Under the pieces are notes generated by a model. It searched no databases. It worked only from the letters and a program-made list of their open reading frames with translations, and was not told the origin of the DNA. From Candidatus Kuenenia stuttgartensis (GTDB taxonomy: Bacteria; Planctomycetota; UBA11346), in NCBI GenBank assembly GCA_945876185.1, contig CAMCMZ010000039.1, positions 1-35,220 of the forward strand: DNA of 35,220 nucleotides, given 5' to 3'. Numbering within the stretch: the first letter of the stretch is position 1; every line of letters begins with the position of its first letter. Both the position numbers and the translations under genes were made by a program. Below, one piece after another: positions 1-7,796 of the stretch.

Positions 1-4
1 GAAG

Positions 5-68
5 GCAGAGAAGCTCTCTGCGCGAGGCGGATGATTGGAAAGGGCCATGAGGCCCGAAAAATTTTTTT
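5..68 (+). terminator. Hairpins followed by a T-run, probable rho-independent terminator
   Basis: Two stem-loops lie at the left edge. The first pairs GCAGAGA (5-11) with TCTCTGC (15-21). The second pairs GGGCC (42-46) with GGCCC (51-55) around an ATGA loop and is followed by an A-run and seven T residues ending at 68. The second has the form of an intrinsic terminator for a plus-strand gene lying left of the window. The first may be part of the same 3' end. No gene for it to serve is visible inside the window. Confidence 0.5.
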
Positions 69-134
69 GGTCGCCTAAGCAAGCATAATACCCTGGTAAA
101 TTACAGGTGTATCACACCGGAACAGCTTAACTCA

Positions 135-686
135 ATGCCATTGGTGGCAGGGGATGGCACAATAGTCATAAGGAAACAAACGGTAGATAACACCGTGACG
201 ACGCAATGCTTAGAAATTGCTAATGAGGGTGGTGTGCCTAGGGGCTTGGACCTCCCCGGCCAGAGCGGCAATAAAAAGACACAGATGGACGTCAATGGCG
301 TCAGTATCGAGTGCGACGAAATACGGTCTACGATTGAAGTTTTCCGGGGGCCGATAGTAACTACCACCTATTGGACAGTGCACAAGCGACCTGAAGTGCT
401 CCTCAAACGTGAGACGAGCAATGGTGACTACTGGCAAGTTGTGGGATTCTCAACACGTATGATAAACGGAGCGGGGTATCGCTGCATTGAAACAAGAGCG
501 AGAATGACAACTGTCTTTGGTTTTGTCATTACGACGGAACATCTGAATCCGAACGTGCCGGGGCATGTCGTAGAGCGTGTGAAGGAATTCCATTCCGTAA
601 GTTCCACGGCCGAGAAGCCGATTCTCACGATGGTTGAGCGAGAGTGCACTAGCCTTGTGGATATTCCAAAGCCAAACACCAAATAA
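135..686 (+). CDS. Hypothetical protein, low-GC, no recognised family
   Basis: A 183-residue soluble-looking protein with no signal peptide, membrane segment or motif I recognise. It is rich in Thr, Val, Arg and Glu and alternates short polar and hydrophobic stretches, which suggests a mostly beta fold; this is inference. The frame is open back to position 51, but the first good start is ATG at 135 and no clear Shine-Dalgarno precedes it. Base composition is near 50% G+C, well below its neighbours, and codon use is correspondingly unlike ftsY or rseP, so recent acquisition is possible. It follows a terminator-like hairpin, so it probably has its own promoter, and it converges on ftsY across a palindromic repeat cluster. 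Coding status rests on length and an uninterrupted frame only. Confidence 0.5.
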   Translation: MPLVAGDGTIVIRKQTVDNTVTTQCLEIANEGGVPRGLDLPGQSGNKKTQMDVNGVSIECDEIRSTIEVFRGPIVTTTYWTVHKRPEVLLKRETSNGDYWQVVGFSTRMINGAGYRCIETRARMTTVFGFVITTEHLNPNVPGHVVERVKEFHSVSSTAEKPILTMVERECTSLVDIPKPNTK

Positions 687-713
687 GACCAATCCAGCGT
701 ACGCGGTAAACCG

Positions 714-859
714 CATCGCCGCTCCTTGGGCGAGTGCGACGGGAGCGTCGATGTCCACATCGACGGGGACCGCAGGGCATTACCGATTGCGACGGCGATG
801 TGGACATCGCCGCTCCTTGGGCAATGCGACGGGAGCGTCGATGTCCACATCGACGGGGG
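714..859. repeat. Palindromic REP-like repeat cluster between convergent genes
   Basis: A 54-55 nt sequence occurs twice in direct orientation (714-768 and 805-859) with a 91-nt period. Each copy carries a near-perfect palindrome with arms CGTCGATGT/ACATCGACG (746-765 and 836-855). Between them lies a third, related palindrome in the other sense, with arms GGCGATGT/ACATCGCC (794-811). The cluster sits between the stop of the hypothetical gene and the stop of ftsY, the usual place for REP-type elements. It could act as a bidirectional transcription terminator or mRNA-end stabiliser; no T-run is present, so that is inference. Confidence 0.8.
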
Positions 860-883
860 TCGCTGGACCCGCAGGGTCACATC

Positions 884-1840
884 TCACGTCTCCCCAAATA
901 TCGCCTCAATATACGCGTCCGGGTCGAACGGCTGCAAGTCATCCATGCTCTCACCGACGCCGATGAATTTGACCGGCAAACCAAGTTCGCGGCGGATGGA
1001 AATCGCGGCGCCGCCCTTGGCGGTGCCGTCGAGTTTGGTCACGACGAGGCCGGTGACGCCGGTGGCATCTTTGAAGACGCGGGCCTGCTGTACCGCGTTC
1101 TGGCCGGCGGTGGCGTCGAGGACGAGCAGGGTCTCGTGCGGGGCGCCGGGCAGGCGTTTCTGGATGACGCGGCGGATCTTGTCGAGTTCGCGCATCAGGT
1201 GTTCTTTGTTGTGCAAGCGACCGGCGGTGTCGACCAGCACCAGATCAGCCCCGCGCGCCTGCGCCGCGGCAACAGCATCGAAGGCAACGGCGGCGGCATC
1301 GCCGCCGTCCTTGGTCTTGATGATGGCGACGCCGGCACGGTCAGCCCAGATCGACAACTGTTCGATCGCGGCGGCGCGGTAGGTGTCGCCGGCGGCGACG
1401 ACGACCTGCTTGCCCTGGGATTTGTAGCGGTTCGCGAGCTTCGCCACGGTGGTGGTCTTGCCGGCGCCGTTGACGCCGACGATGAGCACCACGGTCGGCT
1501 GCTTGGGCTGCCCCGCGACCTGCACCGCCCAATTGAGTTCATCGGCAGGCGCCTGCAATTCGTCGCGCAGGCTCTTTTTCAGGAACGCCAGCAGGTCTTC
1601 GCCCTTGGCGACCTCGCCGGCTTTGTACTTGGTCTTGAGTTCGGCGAGGATCGCCTCGGTCTTGGCCACCCCGATGTCGGCGGCGAGCAAGGTGTCCTCA
1701 AGTTGCTGCAAAAATGCCTGGTCGATGGCGCGGCCGGCGCCAATGAGGCTGCGCAGGGCCGAGCCGATCAGCTTGCGCGTCTTGGCGAGACCGTCTTTGA
1801 CCTTGGTGAAGAGGCTGCCGATCGCCTTGAAGAATCCCAC
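884..1840 (-). CDS. ftsY: Signal recognition particle receptor FtsY
   Basis: SRP receptor GTPase that docks ribosome-SRP complexes at the inner membrane for co-translational insertion. The NG domain is complete: P-loop GVNGAGKTTT (residues 122-131), GDTYRAAAIEQL (151-162), DTAGR (204-208), TKLDGTAKGG (268-277) and the closing IGVGE motif. The protein is 318 residues with only a short, partly basic N-terminal region and no long acidic A domain, as in many bacteria outside the Enterobacteria. I place the start at GTG 1840 because GAGGA lies 8 nt upstream and the codon begins one base after the rsfS stop. A longer frame to 1921 would overlap rsfS and adds an unconserved Thr/Arg-rich stretch. It is co-transcribed with rsfS and ends just before the palindromic repeat cluster. 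Confidence 0.97.
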   Translation of the reverse strand: MGFFKAIGSLFTKVKDGLAKTRKLIGSALRSLIGAGRAIDQAFLQQLEDTLLAADIGVAKTEAILAELKTKYKAGEVAKGEDLLAFLKKSLRDELQAPADELNWAVQVAGQPKQPTVVLIVGVNGAGKTTTVAKLANRYKSQGKQVVVAAGDTYRAAAIEQLSIWADRAGVAIIKTKDGGDAAAVAFDAVAAAQARGADLVLVDTAGRLHNKEHLMRELDKIRRVIQKRLPGAPHETLLVLDATAGQNAVQQARVFKDATGVTGLVVTKLDGTAKGGAAISIRRELGLPVKFIGVGESMDDLQPFDPDAYIEAIFGET

Positions 1841-1841
1841 G

Positions 1842-2378
1842 TCAGGCGTCCTCGTCCCCGTCCTTGTCCGCTGCATCCGTGCCGGCGTCTGTGTCAGCAT
1901 CCGTGTCGGGGACAGTGTCAAGGGCAGTCAGGTCGATGGCATCCGCGTCGACCGCTTCGCTGTCGACTAGGCGCGGGGTGCGGACGCGGTGCGGCTTCGG
2001 CGGCAACGGCAGCGGTGCCAGCTTTTTCAGTTCCTTGTCCAGATCGAGGTCGCGCGCCTGCTTCCACAGGGTGTCGATGGCATAGCGGTCGCGGTTTTCG
2101 GCGGTCATCACGTGAACCACGGTGTCGAGGCAGTCTACCAGGCTCCAGCCGCTGCCGCCTTCGACCGGCAGGTGGCCGATCTTCTGGTGCTTGCACATGC
2201 GGTAGACGGCGTCGACCGCCGCGTTGGCCTGACGGTCGCTGCGCGCGGTGCCGAGCACGACGAAGTCGAAGATCGCGGTGCCGTCTGGGAGTTCCATCAC
2301 GCGCACGTCCTCACAGCCCTTGTCGAGCAGGCAGCGGGCGGAGTGGAGGGCGACAGCGCGGATCGGAAGTGAAGCCAT
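1842..2378 (-). CDS. rsfS: Ribosomal silencing factor RsfS (Iojap/YbeB family)
   Basis: RsfS binds ribosomal protein uL14 and blocks subunit joining, lowering translation under starvation. The first 115 or so residues carry the family pattern: an early KGCEDVRVMEL stretch, DFVVLGTARSDRQANAAVD, the central EGGSGWSLVDCLDTVVHVM, and RDRYAIDTLW. At 178 residues it is longer than the usual 105-130 because of a C-terminal tail, first Pro/Lys-rich and then strongly acidic (repeated Asp-Thr-Asp-Ala). The tail's role is unknown; low-complexity drift is the simplest explanation. Its stop is one base from the ftsY start, so the two are probably co-transcribed. The upstream 236 bp separates it from the divergent rseP gene and should hold promoters for both, although I see no convincing -35/-10 pair. 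Confidence 0.93.
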   Translation of the reverse strand: MASLPIRAVALHSARCLLDKGCEDVRVMELPDGTAIFDFVVLGTARSDRQANAAVDAVYRMCKHQKIGHLPVEGGSGWSLVDCLDTVVHVMTAENRDRYAIDTLWKQARDLDLDKELKKLAPLPLPPKPHRVRTPRLVDSEAVDADAIDLTALDTVPDTDADTDAGTDAADKDGDEDA

Positions 2379-2614
2379 GGGGGGGCAGACCCTAGCCGTC
2401 TTGGTGGAAGGGCAATCGACGAACGTCCGCAGGGCGCGGCAGGGCGATGGCTAGACGCCTCCAAGGCAACGCTGCATCCACCGGCCGAGTTGGGGCTTGG
2501 CGCGGCTCGGCGTTGCCAAGGCAGCACAGCAGCATCCATCGTCATGGACCTGTGCGGATCCGTGCTGGCGGATGCAGGCGGGGCGCTAGGGTGCGCCGAC
2601 CGGAGCCAAAACGC

Positions 2615-4981
2615 GTGGAAGCCATCGCCGCCATCTTCTTCATCGTCGTCGCCCTGATGGGGTTCGGCTTCGTCATCTTCATCCACGAACTGGGCCATTA
2701 TCTGTTCGCCCGCTGGGCGGATGTGAAAGTGATCAGCTTTGCGATCGGCTTCGGGCCGGTCCTGCTGCGCTGGCGCATCGGTGATGAAAACTGGGAACTG
2801 CGCGCTCTGCCCTTCGGCGGTTTCGTGCAGATGCTGGGCGAAGATGATCCGTCCATCCAGCCTACGGGGGCAAAAGCGGATTCAGCGGCGAAGCCTGACG
2901 CAGCCGACGCAACCGCCGCACCCGAACCTGCTGTGCCCGCCGGCGGCAAGGATCCGCGCAGCCTCGATGCCAAGAGCGGCTGGTGGCGGATGTGGGTGCT
3001 GCTGGGTGGCGTGCTCTTCAACCTGATTTCCTCGGCGATCATCCTGATCTGCCTCGCGTTTTATGGCCTGCCGGTGCTGGAACCGGTGGTGGGCGATGTG
3101 GTCCCCCAAGTCGAGACCGCGCGCGGCGCCGTGGTCAAGTCCCCTGCTGCCGAACTGGGCCTGCGCCCCGGCGATCGCATCGTCACGATGGATGGCCATC
3201 CGGTGCGGATGTTCGAGGACATGGCCGCCGCCGCGATGTTCAACACTGGCAAGGTCGTGACGGTGACGGTCGAACGCGACGGCAAGACGATCACCTTGCC
3301 AGAGGCCGGCAAACCGCCAGTGAAAATCATCTATGGCAACGGCAATGGCGGCGGAACCCTGGGCATCAGGCCACCGCTGGGATCGCGGATCAATGAGGTT
3401 TCGGAAGACGCCCCCGCCAATGGCCCGCGCCATGGCGAACGCGTGGTAGCGATCGCAGGCATGCCGGTCACCGGACTGACCGGGCAGCAGATCAATCAGA
3501 AGCTGCAACCCTACCTGGGTCGGGAAGTCACCTTGACCCTAAAGGACGATCGCGGCAGCGCGCGTGAATCGACCATCCGGTATGCCGGCGAGCGCATCAG
3601 CGACAGCGATGATTCGCAAGCCGGATTCGCGGTTCGGGTGAGCCAGGTCCTGGCAGATTCTGGTGCCGCGAAAGCAGGACTGCTGCCGGGCGACCTGATC
3701 GTCGCCGCTGACGGGATCCAGGTCTGCGGAGCCAGCCACTTCCTGGCCCTCATCCGGGGCAAGTTCGACAACGGGCAACCGGTGGCGTTGGAAGTTCTGC
3801 GCGACGATAAAATCGACGCAAAGGTCACACTTACCGTCACCGGACAGCGGGATGATTCCGGCCTGATCCGGATGGGTGCCAGGATCGAACCGGTTGAGCG
3901 CGGCATCATTCGCTACCTGCCGCCTGGCCTCAATCCTCAGGTCAACCAGGGACAATCGCTGCTGATGAAAGAAGGCGTCAAGGTCGGACAGGTTCTGCTC
4001 AAGGTCACGCCCAAGGTGCGTTCGTACCAGATTGACCTCGCCACCACGGCCGAGGAACGCAGCCCCATCCCGCTCAGCGAAGAAAGCGTCGATAAATTGA
4101 GGAAATTCGAGCGGCCCGGCCTGGTTCAGCGCATCCTCAACCGGATCACGGGAAACCAACCCGCTCCGACCCTGTTCGAACGGCTGTCCAGCGCCGCCGT
4201 CGGCACCAAGCCCGCAGATGCCCGGGCGAATCACGTGTACCTCGACTCAGCGGATGGCCTGCCGGTGGATCTCGGCGTGCTCGGGGCCGATGGCAAGACC
4301 ATCGCCGATTCCCTGAGTCCAGGCGACCGGGTGGTCGCGCTCATCCCGACGCATGCTGGCGCCAAGCAGGTTGACGGCGACAAGCAGGCTCCTGGTGCGA
4401 AGCAGGTTGACAGCGCCCAGCAGGCCGCTGGCACGGGCAAGGTCCAATACCAGCTTCAGGTGGTGCGGAAGGTCAGCGGGATCCGCACCCTCACGCTCGC
4501 GGTGCCGTCGCCGGGGGTCGCCTTCGACTTCGTCATGGTGGACGTGCCCTACCAGCTCAAATCCAACGGCGAAGCGTTCACCTTGGTCAGCGACGCCGCC
4601 GTCAACATGATCGTCAAGACGGTGCAGATGATCCCGCGCTTCTTCCAGGCACCGGAAAGCGGTGGTATCGATGCGACCAAGACGCTTAGCGGCCCGGTCG
4701 GTATCTTCCGCGTGCTCAAGATGAAGCTGGAGAACACCGGCTTCGATGGCTTCCTGAAGTTCGTCGCCCTGGTCGGCCTGAACCTGTTCGTGGTCAACCT
4801 GCTGCCGCTGCCGATCACCGATGGCGGCCAATTGGTCTTCCTGGCGATCGAAAAGGCGCGCGGCCGCCCGTTGTCGATCGGACTGCGCACCTGGCTGGCC
4901 TATGGCGGCATCGCGATCGTCATCAGTTTGATGGCTTTCACGGTCGGGCTGGACGTGTTGCGCTGGATCGGGCTGATGTGA
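2615..4981 (+). CDS. rseP: Oversized RseP-type site-2 protease (M50 family) with multiple PDZ domains
   Basis: Intramembrane zinc metalloprotease of the RseP/S2P family, which cuts transmembrane anti-sigma factors and remnant signal peptides. The active-site helix has HELGH at residues 24-28 and the C-terminal partner motif is NLLPLPITDGGQ (about 728-739), supplying the third metal ligand. Predicted membrane spans are near 3-23, 127-151, 712-734 and 761-784. Between spans 2 and 3 lies a periplasmic region of over 550 residues holding at least three PDZ-like units (about 158-235, 245-320, 337-410) and perhaps a fourth near 545-585. The total of 788 residues compares with about 420-450 for typical RseP. 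A Lys/Gln/Ala microrepeat sits near 584-608. GTG 2615 is chosen because GGAG lies 9 nt upstream and the membrane helix begins at once; the open frame to 2447 is unconserved. Confidence 0.92.
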   Translation: MEAIAAIFFIVVALMGFGFVIFIHELGHYLFARWADVKVISFAIGFGPVLLRWRIGDENWELRALPFGGFVQMLGEDDPSIQPTGAKADSAAKPDAADATAAPEPAVPAGGKDPRSLDAKSGWWRMWVLLGGVLFNLISSAIILICLAFYGLPVLEPVVGDVVPQVETARGAVVKSPAAELGLRPGDRIVTMDGHPVRMFEDMAAAAMFNTGKVVTVTVERDGKTITLPEAGKPPVKIIYGNGNGGGTLGIRPPLGSRINEVSEDAPANGPRHGERVVAIAGMPVTGLTGQQINQKLQPYLGREVTLTLKDDRGSARESTIRYAGERISDSDDSQAGFAVRVSQVLADSGAAKAGLLPGDLIVAADGIQVCGASHFLALIRGKFDNGQPVALEVLRDDKIDAKVTLTVTGQRDDSGLIRMGARIEPVERGIIRYLPPGLNPQVNQGQSLLMKEGVKVGQVLLKVTPKVRSYQIDLATTAEERSPIPLSEESVDKLRKFERPGLVQRILNRITGNQPAPTLFERLSSAAVGTKPADARANHVYLDSADGLPVDLGVLGADGKTIADSLSPGDRVVALIPTHAGAKQVDGDKQAPGAKQVDSAQQAAGTGKVQYQLQVVRKVSGIRTLTLAVPSPGVAFDFVMVDVPYQLKSNGEAFTLVSDAAVNMIVKTVQMIPRFFQAPESGGIDATKTLSGPVGIFRVLKMKLENTGFDGFLKFVALVGLNLFVVNLLPLPITDGGQLVFLAIEKARGRPLSIGLRTWLAYGGIAIVISLMAFTVGLDVLRWIGLM

Positions 4982-4990
4982 CAAGGGTTT

Positions 4991-5407
4991 ATGCCCGCAG
5001 CGACAATCGCACAACGCGACTCAACGCGGTCGGACATTCCAGGTATCACTTCAGCAACGATGACCCTCATGAGCAGCGCCGCCCCTGAATCCCTGGATGA
5101 CACCATCGCCCGCGAGGCCCGCGATCCGCAGGAAGCCAAGGAATCCAAGCTGATCCTCGCCGCCCTAGTGGCGCGCAAGGATGAACTCGGCGCGGCAGCG
5201 CAGATCCCGAACGACCCGAAACTGTCAGAGCAGATCCTGTCCGAGGCGCGCACCCGCTCGACCGAATTGCACCGCGACCAGACCATCGGCGCCGCCGTTT
5301 CGAACCGTGCGGCGATTGCTGAGGGCAACGGCATCCCGTGGTGGTTGTGGGGGGCGTGGATCGGGGCGGTCGCGGCCGCCGTGGCCGCCTTCAAATACTG
5401 GCTGTGA
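4991..5407 (+). CDS. Small tail-anchored hypothetical protein
   Basis: A short protein of up to 138 residues that I do not recognise. The middle is a charged, Ala/Glu/Lys-rich helical region, and the C-terminus has one hydrophobic span beginning at Pro-Trp-Trp-Leu-Trp and ending six or so residues before the stop, so it looks like a tail-anchored inner-membrane protein with a cytoplasmic helical domain. The start is unsure: ATG 4991 has AAGGG only about 4 nt upstream, while ATG 5060 and ATG 5069 also give sensible proteins (115 and 112 residues) beginning near the charged region. It lies 9 bp after rseP and could be its last operon member. The C-terminus converges on the cyclic-nucleotide-binding protein gene. 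Confidence 0.6.
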   Translation: MPAATIAQRDSTRSDIPGITSATMTLMSSAAPESLDDTIAREARDPQEAKESKLILAALVARKDELGAAAQIPNDPKLSEQILSEARTRSTELHRDQTIGAAVSNRAAIAEGNGIPWWLWGAWIGAVAAAVAAFKYWL

Positions 5408-5416
5408 ACGGCCGGC

Positions 5417-5902
5417 CTATCCCGGCTGGCCATCCCCGGTGGCGGCCGGTTGGGCGGTCTTCTCCAATTGGCGCATCGCCTGGCTGATGCGCAGATTCGT
5501 GGTGCGATCCATGTGCACCTCGCCGCTCTGACGCCGATCTGTGGCGCGCGCCTGGGTGGTGGCGCGCAGGCGCAGCGCCAGCACGCGCACGATGGCATGC
5601 ACCAGCGGGCCGGCGAGGCGAAGTTGTTCTTCGACCAACTGGCGCGGAATCTCGACCACCACGGTGCGTTCGATCGCGATCGCGCTGGCGGAACGGTGGT
5701 CGTCGTCGATCACTGCCATCTCGCCGAACATCCCGCCCGGACCCAGGACATCGAGGTCAATCGTGCCGCCGCCGGGGCGGTTCTTCACCGTCCGCACCCG
5801 ACCGCGCTTGATCAGGTACATCGCCACCGCCGGCGCACCTTCGGGGAAGATGATGTCGCCGGGCTGATAGGTGAGTTGACGCGGGGTGAAGTGGATGCTC
5901 AT
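5417..5902 (-). CDS. Cyclic-nucleotide-binding domain protein without a DNA-binding domain
   Basis: A stand-alone Crp/Fnr-type sensor domain of about 161 residues. The cNMP-binding beta barrel is clear: YQPGDIIFPEGAPAVAMYLI, the turn before DLDVLGPGGMFGEMAVIDDDHRSASAIA, then VVVEIPR, followed by the long alpha C helix. The phosphate-binding cassette keeps the Gly-Glu pair and the Arg-Ser-Ala that contact cAMP or cGMP in the family, so ligand binding is plausible. There is no C-terminal winged helix, so it is not a CRP-like transcription factor; it may act by protein contact. The start is ATG 5902 because homologous sequence begins there; a frame to 5944 exists. It diverges from the PspA-family gene over 149 bp, which hints at shared control. 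Confidence 0.85.
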   Translation of the reverse strand: MSIHFTPRQLTYQPGDIIFPEGAPAVAMYLIKRGRVRTVKNRPGGGTIDLDVLGPGGMFGEMAVIDDDHRSASAIAIERTVVVEIPRQLVEEQLRLAGPLVHAIVRVLALRLRATTQARATDRRQSGEVHMDRTTNLRISQAMRQLEKTAQPAATGDGQPG

Positions 5903-6051
5903 GGCGGACCGATGAGTGTAGCCCGCCAGAATCGTCGGCGCCATGGGCGACAGTCAGCGCGATCAGGGCGATCAGGGTGATTTCCCACTCCAGGCCGCCT
6001 CTTGAGCCGCGTTCGCCGGCCGGCTAGGACGTGCGCCACGGAGATCGACCC

Positions 6052-6831
6052 ATGTTCAGCCTGCTGTCCCGTCTCGGCAACGTCGTCAAAGGCTGGTTCG
6101 GCCTCGGCGTCAGCGCCCTTGAACGACGCAACCCCGAAGCCCTGCTGGAACTGGAAAAAGAGAACCTGCGCAAGCAGATGGCGCAGTACAACCAGGGCCT
6201 GGCCACCCACGCCGGGATGTGCGAACGTCTGATGTCCCAGGTGCGCAAACTCGAAAGCGACGAGCGCGACCTGCGCGCCAAGGCCGGCGCACACCTTAAG
6301 GCCGGCAACCGCGAGGCCGCCGGCCAGTACGCGCTGCGGCTCCAGACCGTCCAGCGCGAACTCACCGAGAACAAGACGCAACTCGAACAGGCGGAAGGAA
6401 CCTACAAGAACCTGACCAAGGCGCGCGACGTCGCGATCTCCGCCGCCAAGGCCAAGCTCGATTCGCTCAAGGGCGCGATCGAAGACATGAAAATGAAAAA
6501 GGCCATGGCAGAGATGTCGGAAATGGCCAGCGGCATGATCTCGAAGATCGGCGGCGCCGGCGACACCATGAGCCGCCTCACCGAGATGGTCGACGAGGAG
6601 CGCAACAAGGCCGCCGGCCGCGCCCGCGTCGCGCGCGACTCGATGGACATGTCCGAGGTCAACCTCAAGGAAGCCGAACAGTCCGCCCTCGCCGACCAGG
6701 CCCTGGCCGACTTCGCCGCCAAGGAAGGCATGGTGCTCGACGCCAAGAGTCCCGCGCCCGTGCCAATCGCGAGCGAACCGCTGTCGTCGGGTCCGGTGAA
6801 GAGCATGGGGCCGCAGGCGACGACGGGTTGA
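6052..6831 (+). CDS. PspA/IM30 (Vipp1) family membrane-stress protein
   Basis: An ESCRT-III-like membrane-remodelling protein that coats and stabilises the inner membrane under envelope stress. The 259-residue protein has the family layout: an amphipathic N-terminal helix (MFSLLSRLGNVVKGWFG), a long charged coiled coil (roughly residues 30-160) and a Met-rich stretch (EDMKMKKAMAEMSEMASGM). A more variable, Ala/Pro-rich C-terminus follows. ATG 6052 is chosen because GGAG lies 8 nt upstream and the amphipathic helix starts there; a GTG 21 nt earlier is open but lacks a ribosome site. I see no PspF/sigma-54 signature nearby. The neighbours rseP and the cNMP-domain protein suit an envelope-stress role. 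Confidence 0.88.
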   Translation: MFSLLSRLGNVVKGWFGLGVSALERRNPEALLELEKENLRKQMAQYNQGLATHAGMCERLMSQVRKLESDERDLRAKAGAHLKAGNREAAGQYALRLQTVQRELTENKTQLEQAEGTYKNLTKARDVAISAAKAKLDSLKGAIEDMKMKKAMAEMSEMASGMISKIGGAGDTMSRLTEMVDEERNKAAGRARVARDSMDMSEVNLKEAEQSALADQALADFAAKEGMVLDAKSPAPVPIASEPLSSGPVKSMGPQATTG

Positions 6832-6853
6832 CCCGTCGACCTTCCCCAATGCC

Positions 6854-7405
6854 ATGCTGACCTTGCGTCGGCTGAGCCGGGCAACCCGCTGCGATTTCCT
6901 CAGCCTCTTTGACGAAATCACTGGAAAAGACTGTTATTGCGTCGCCTGGCACCGGAAATCATGGGCTGAATTTGATTCCGGTTGTCCGTCCAACCGGGAA
7001 CTGCGCACCGCCCTCATCGACGCTGGCCGTTCGGATGGATTCCTGTTCTACGACGGCCAGCACTGCATCGCCTGGTGCCAGGCGACCCGCGCCGACGACC
7101 TGCCGAACCTCGCCGCCACCTTCCCACAGCTGCCGTTGCACGACCGTTGGGCGATCACCTGCTTGCGCCTGCGCAGCGATTATCGGGGAAAGGGACTCGG
7201 CACCGAGATCGTCAGGCTCGCGGTGGACGCGCTGGTTCAGACTGGAATAACCTCAATCCTGGCGTTTCCACATCGTTACGAGCATTTCAACCAGGACGAG
7301 GTGTGGACGGGGACGGTGGGGATGTTCCAGCGCTGCGGGTTCGACGTGATTGGGGACGATGCGGAAGGCGTCGTCATGGAAATCAACGGTGGCCAGACAA
7401 ACTGA
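6854..7405 (+). CDS. GNAT-family N-acetyltransferase
   Basis: An acetyl-CoA-dependent acyltransferase of unknown substrate. The acetyl-CoA pyrophosphate loop is visible as YRGKGLGTEIVRLAVDAL near residues 111-129, preceded by the beta-4 strand (WAITCLRLRSD) and followed by a strand-turn (TSILAFP) and the late MFQRCGFDVIG motif typical of GNAT proteins. The N-terminal half is less conserved and includes several Cys residues and an acceptor-like FYDGQHCIAWCQ strand. The length of 183 residues is normal. It starts 22 bp after the PspA-family gene on the same strand and may be co-transcribed. Its stop is 2 bp from the stop of the convergent membrane-protein gene. Substrate cannot be told from sequence. 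Confidence 0.85.
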   Translation: MLTLRRLSRATRCDFLSLFDEITGKDCYCVAWHRKSWAEFDSGCPSNRELRTALIDAGRSDGFLFYDGQHCIAWCQATRADDLPNLAATFPQLPLHDRWAITCLRLRSDYRGKGLGTEIVRLAVDALVQTGITSILAFPHRYEHFNQDEVWTGTVGMFQRCGFDVIGDDAEGVVMEINGGQTN

Positions 7406-7407
7406 CG

Positions 7408-7755
7408 TTACATCAGATTCTTTTGTAGTTCCAAGATCGGTAGATAAATCCCGCTAACACCGATCCCAAGAATGAAAAAGATCGCCTGACTCGCCAAGTA
7501 GGCGACGATTATCTTAAGCACCCCCGACTGGGATTTTACCAGAACCAGCAACAGGCCAATTAACACCACAAGTGGAAATATCGTAAAAAACCACCATCCC
7601 TGACTGAGAACGAAGTTAGTCACCCATGGCAGTTGTCCTTTCAACATCATGAACATCCCCCTGAACTTTGGGATAACTTGAAGCATGTAAGGACACAAGG
7701 TGACACCCACGATCAAGGTTGGTACCGCGAGTACCCACGCTATCAAATCTCCCAT
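7408..7755 (-). CDS. Small GspF-like three-TM membrane protein, 5' end displaced by a frameshifting duplication
   Basis: A 115-residue protein with three predicted membrane spans (about 4-25, 50-70, 84-106). The stretch VIPKFRGMFMMLKGQLPW and the closing IYLPILELQ resemble the C-terminal half of type II secretion/type IV pilus F proteins (GspF/PilC), but it is only a quarter of their length, so I call it GspF-like rather than GspF. The frame given begins at ATG 7755, where no ribosome site is suitably spaced. A better start is ATG 7822 (AGGAA 8 nt upstream), whose first 17 codons run into an exact 28-bp tandem duplication and then go out of frame. Removing one copy joins the two parts into a 128-residue protein. 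G+C is clearly lower than in flanking genes. Confidence 0.6.
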   Translation of the reverse strand: MGDLIAWVLAVPTLIVGVTLCPYMLQVIPKFRGMFMMLKGQLPWVTNFVLSQGWWFFTIFPLVVLIGLLLVLVKSQSGVLKIIVAYLASQAIFFILGIGVSGIYLPILELQKNLM

Positions 7756-7796
7756 GGTCGGTTGACGATATCAAATCTCCCATGGTCGGTTGACGA
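7741..7796. repeat. Exact 28-bp tandem duplication at the 5' end of the GspF-like gene
   Basis: Positions 7741-7768 and 7769-7796 are identical. Because 28 is not a multiple of three, the duplication shifts the reading frame between the upstream start (ATG 7822, with a good ribosome site) and the membrane-protein body. It contains the internal ATG that now begins the downstream open frame. Confidence 0.95.

Noticed and set aside
714..859. Possible CRISPR array
   Set aside because: Only two direct copies with one 36-nt gap, the repeats are too long and the gap contains a related palindrome, not a spacer. No cas gene is present.
734..2395. Plus-strand open frame of 553 codons opposite ftsY and rsfS
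   Set aside because: It is antisense to two clear genes, begins in the palindromic repeats and has the Gly/Asp/Arg-rich composition typical of shadows in high-GC DNA.
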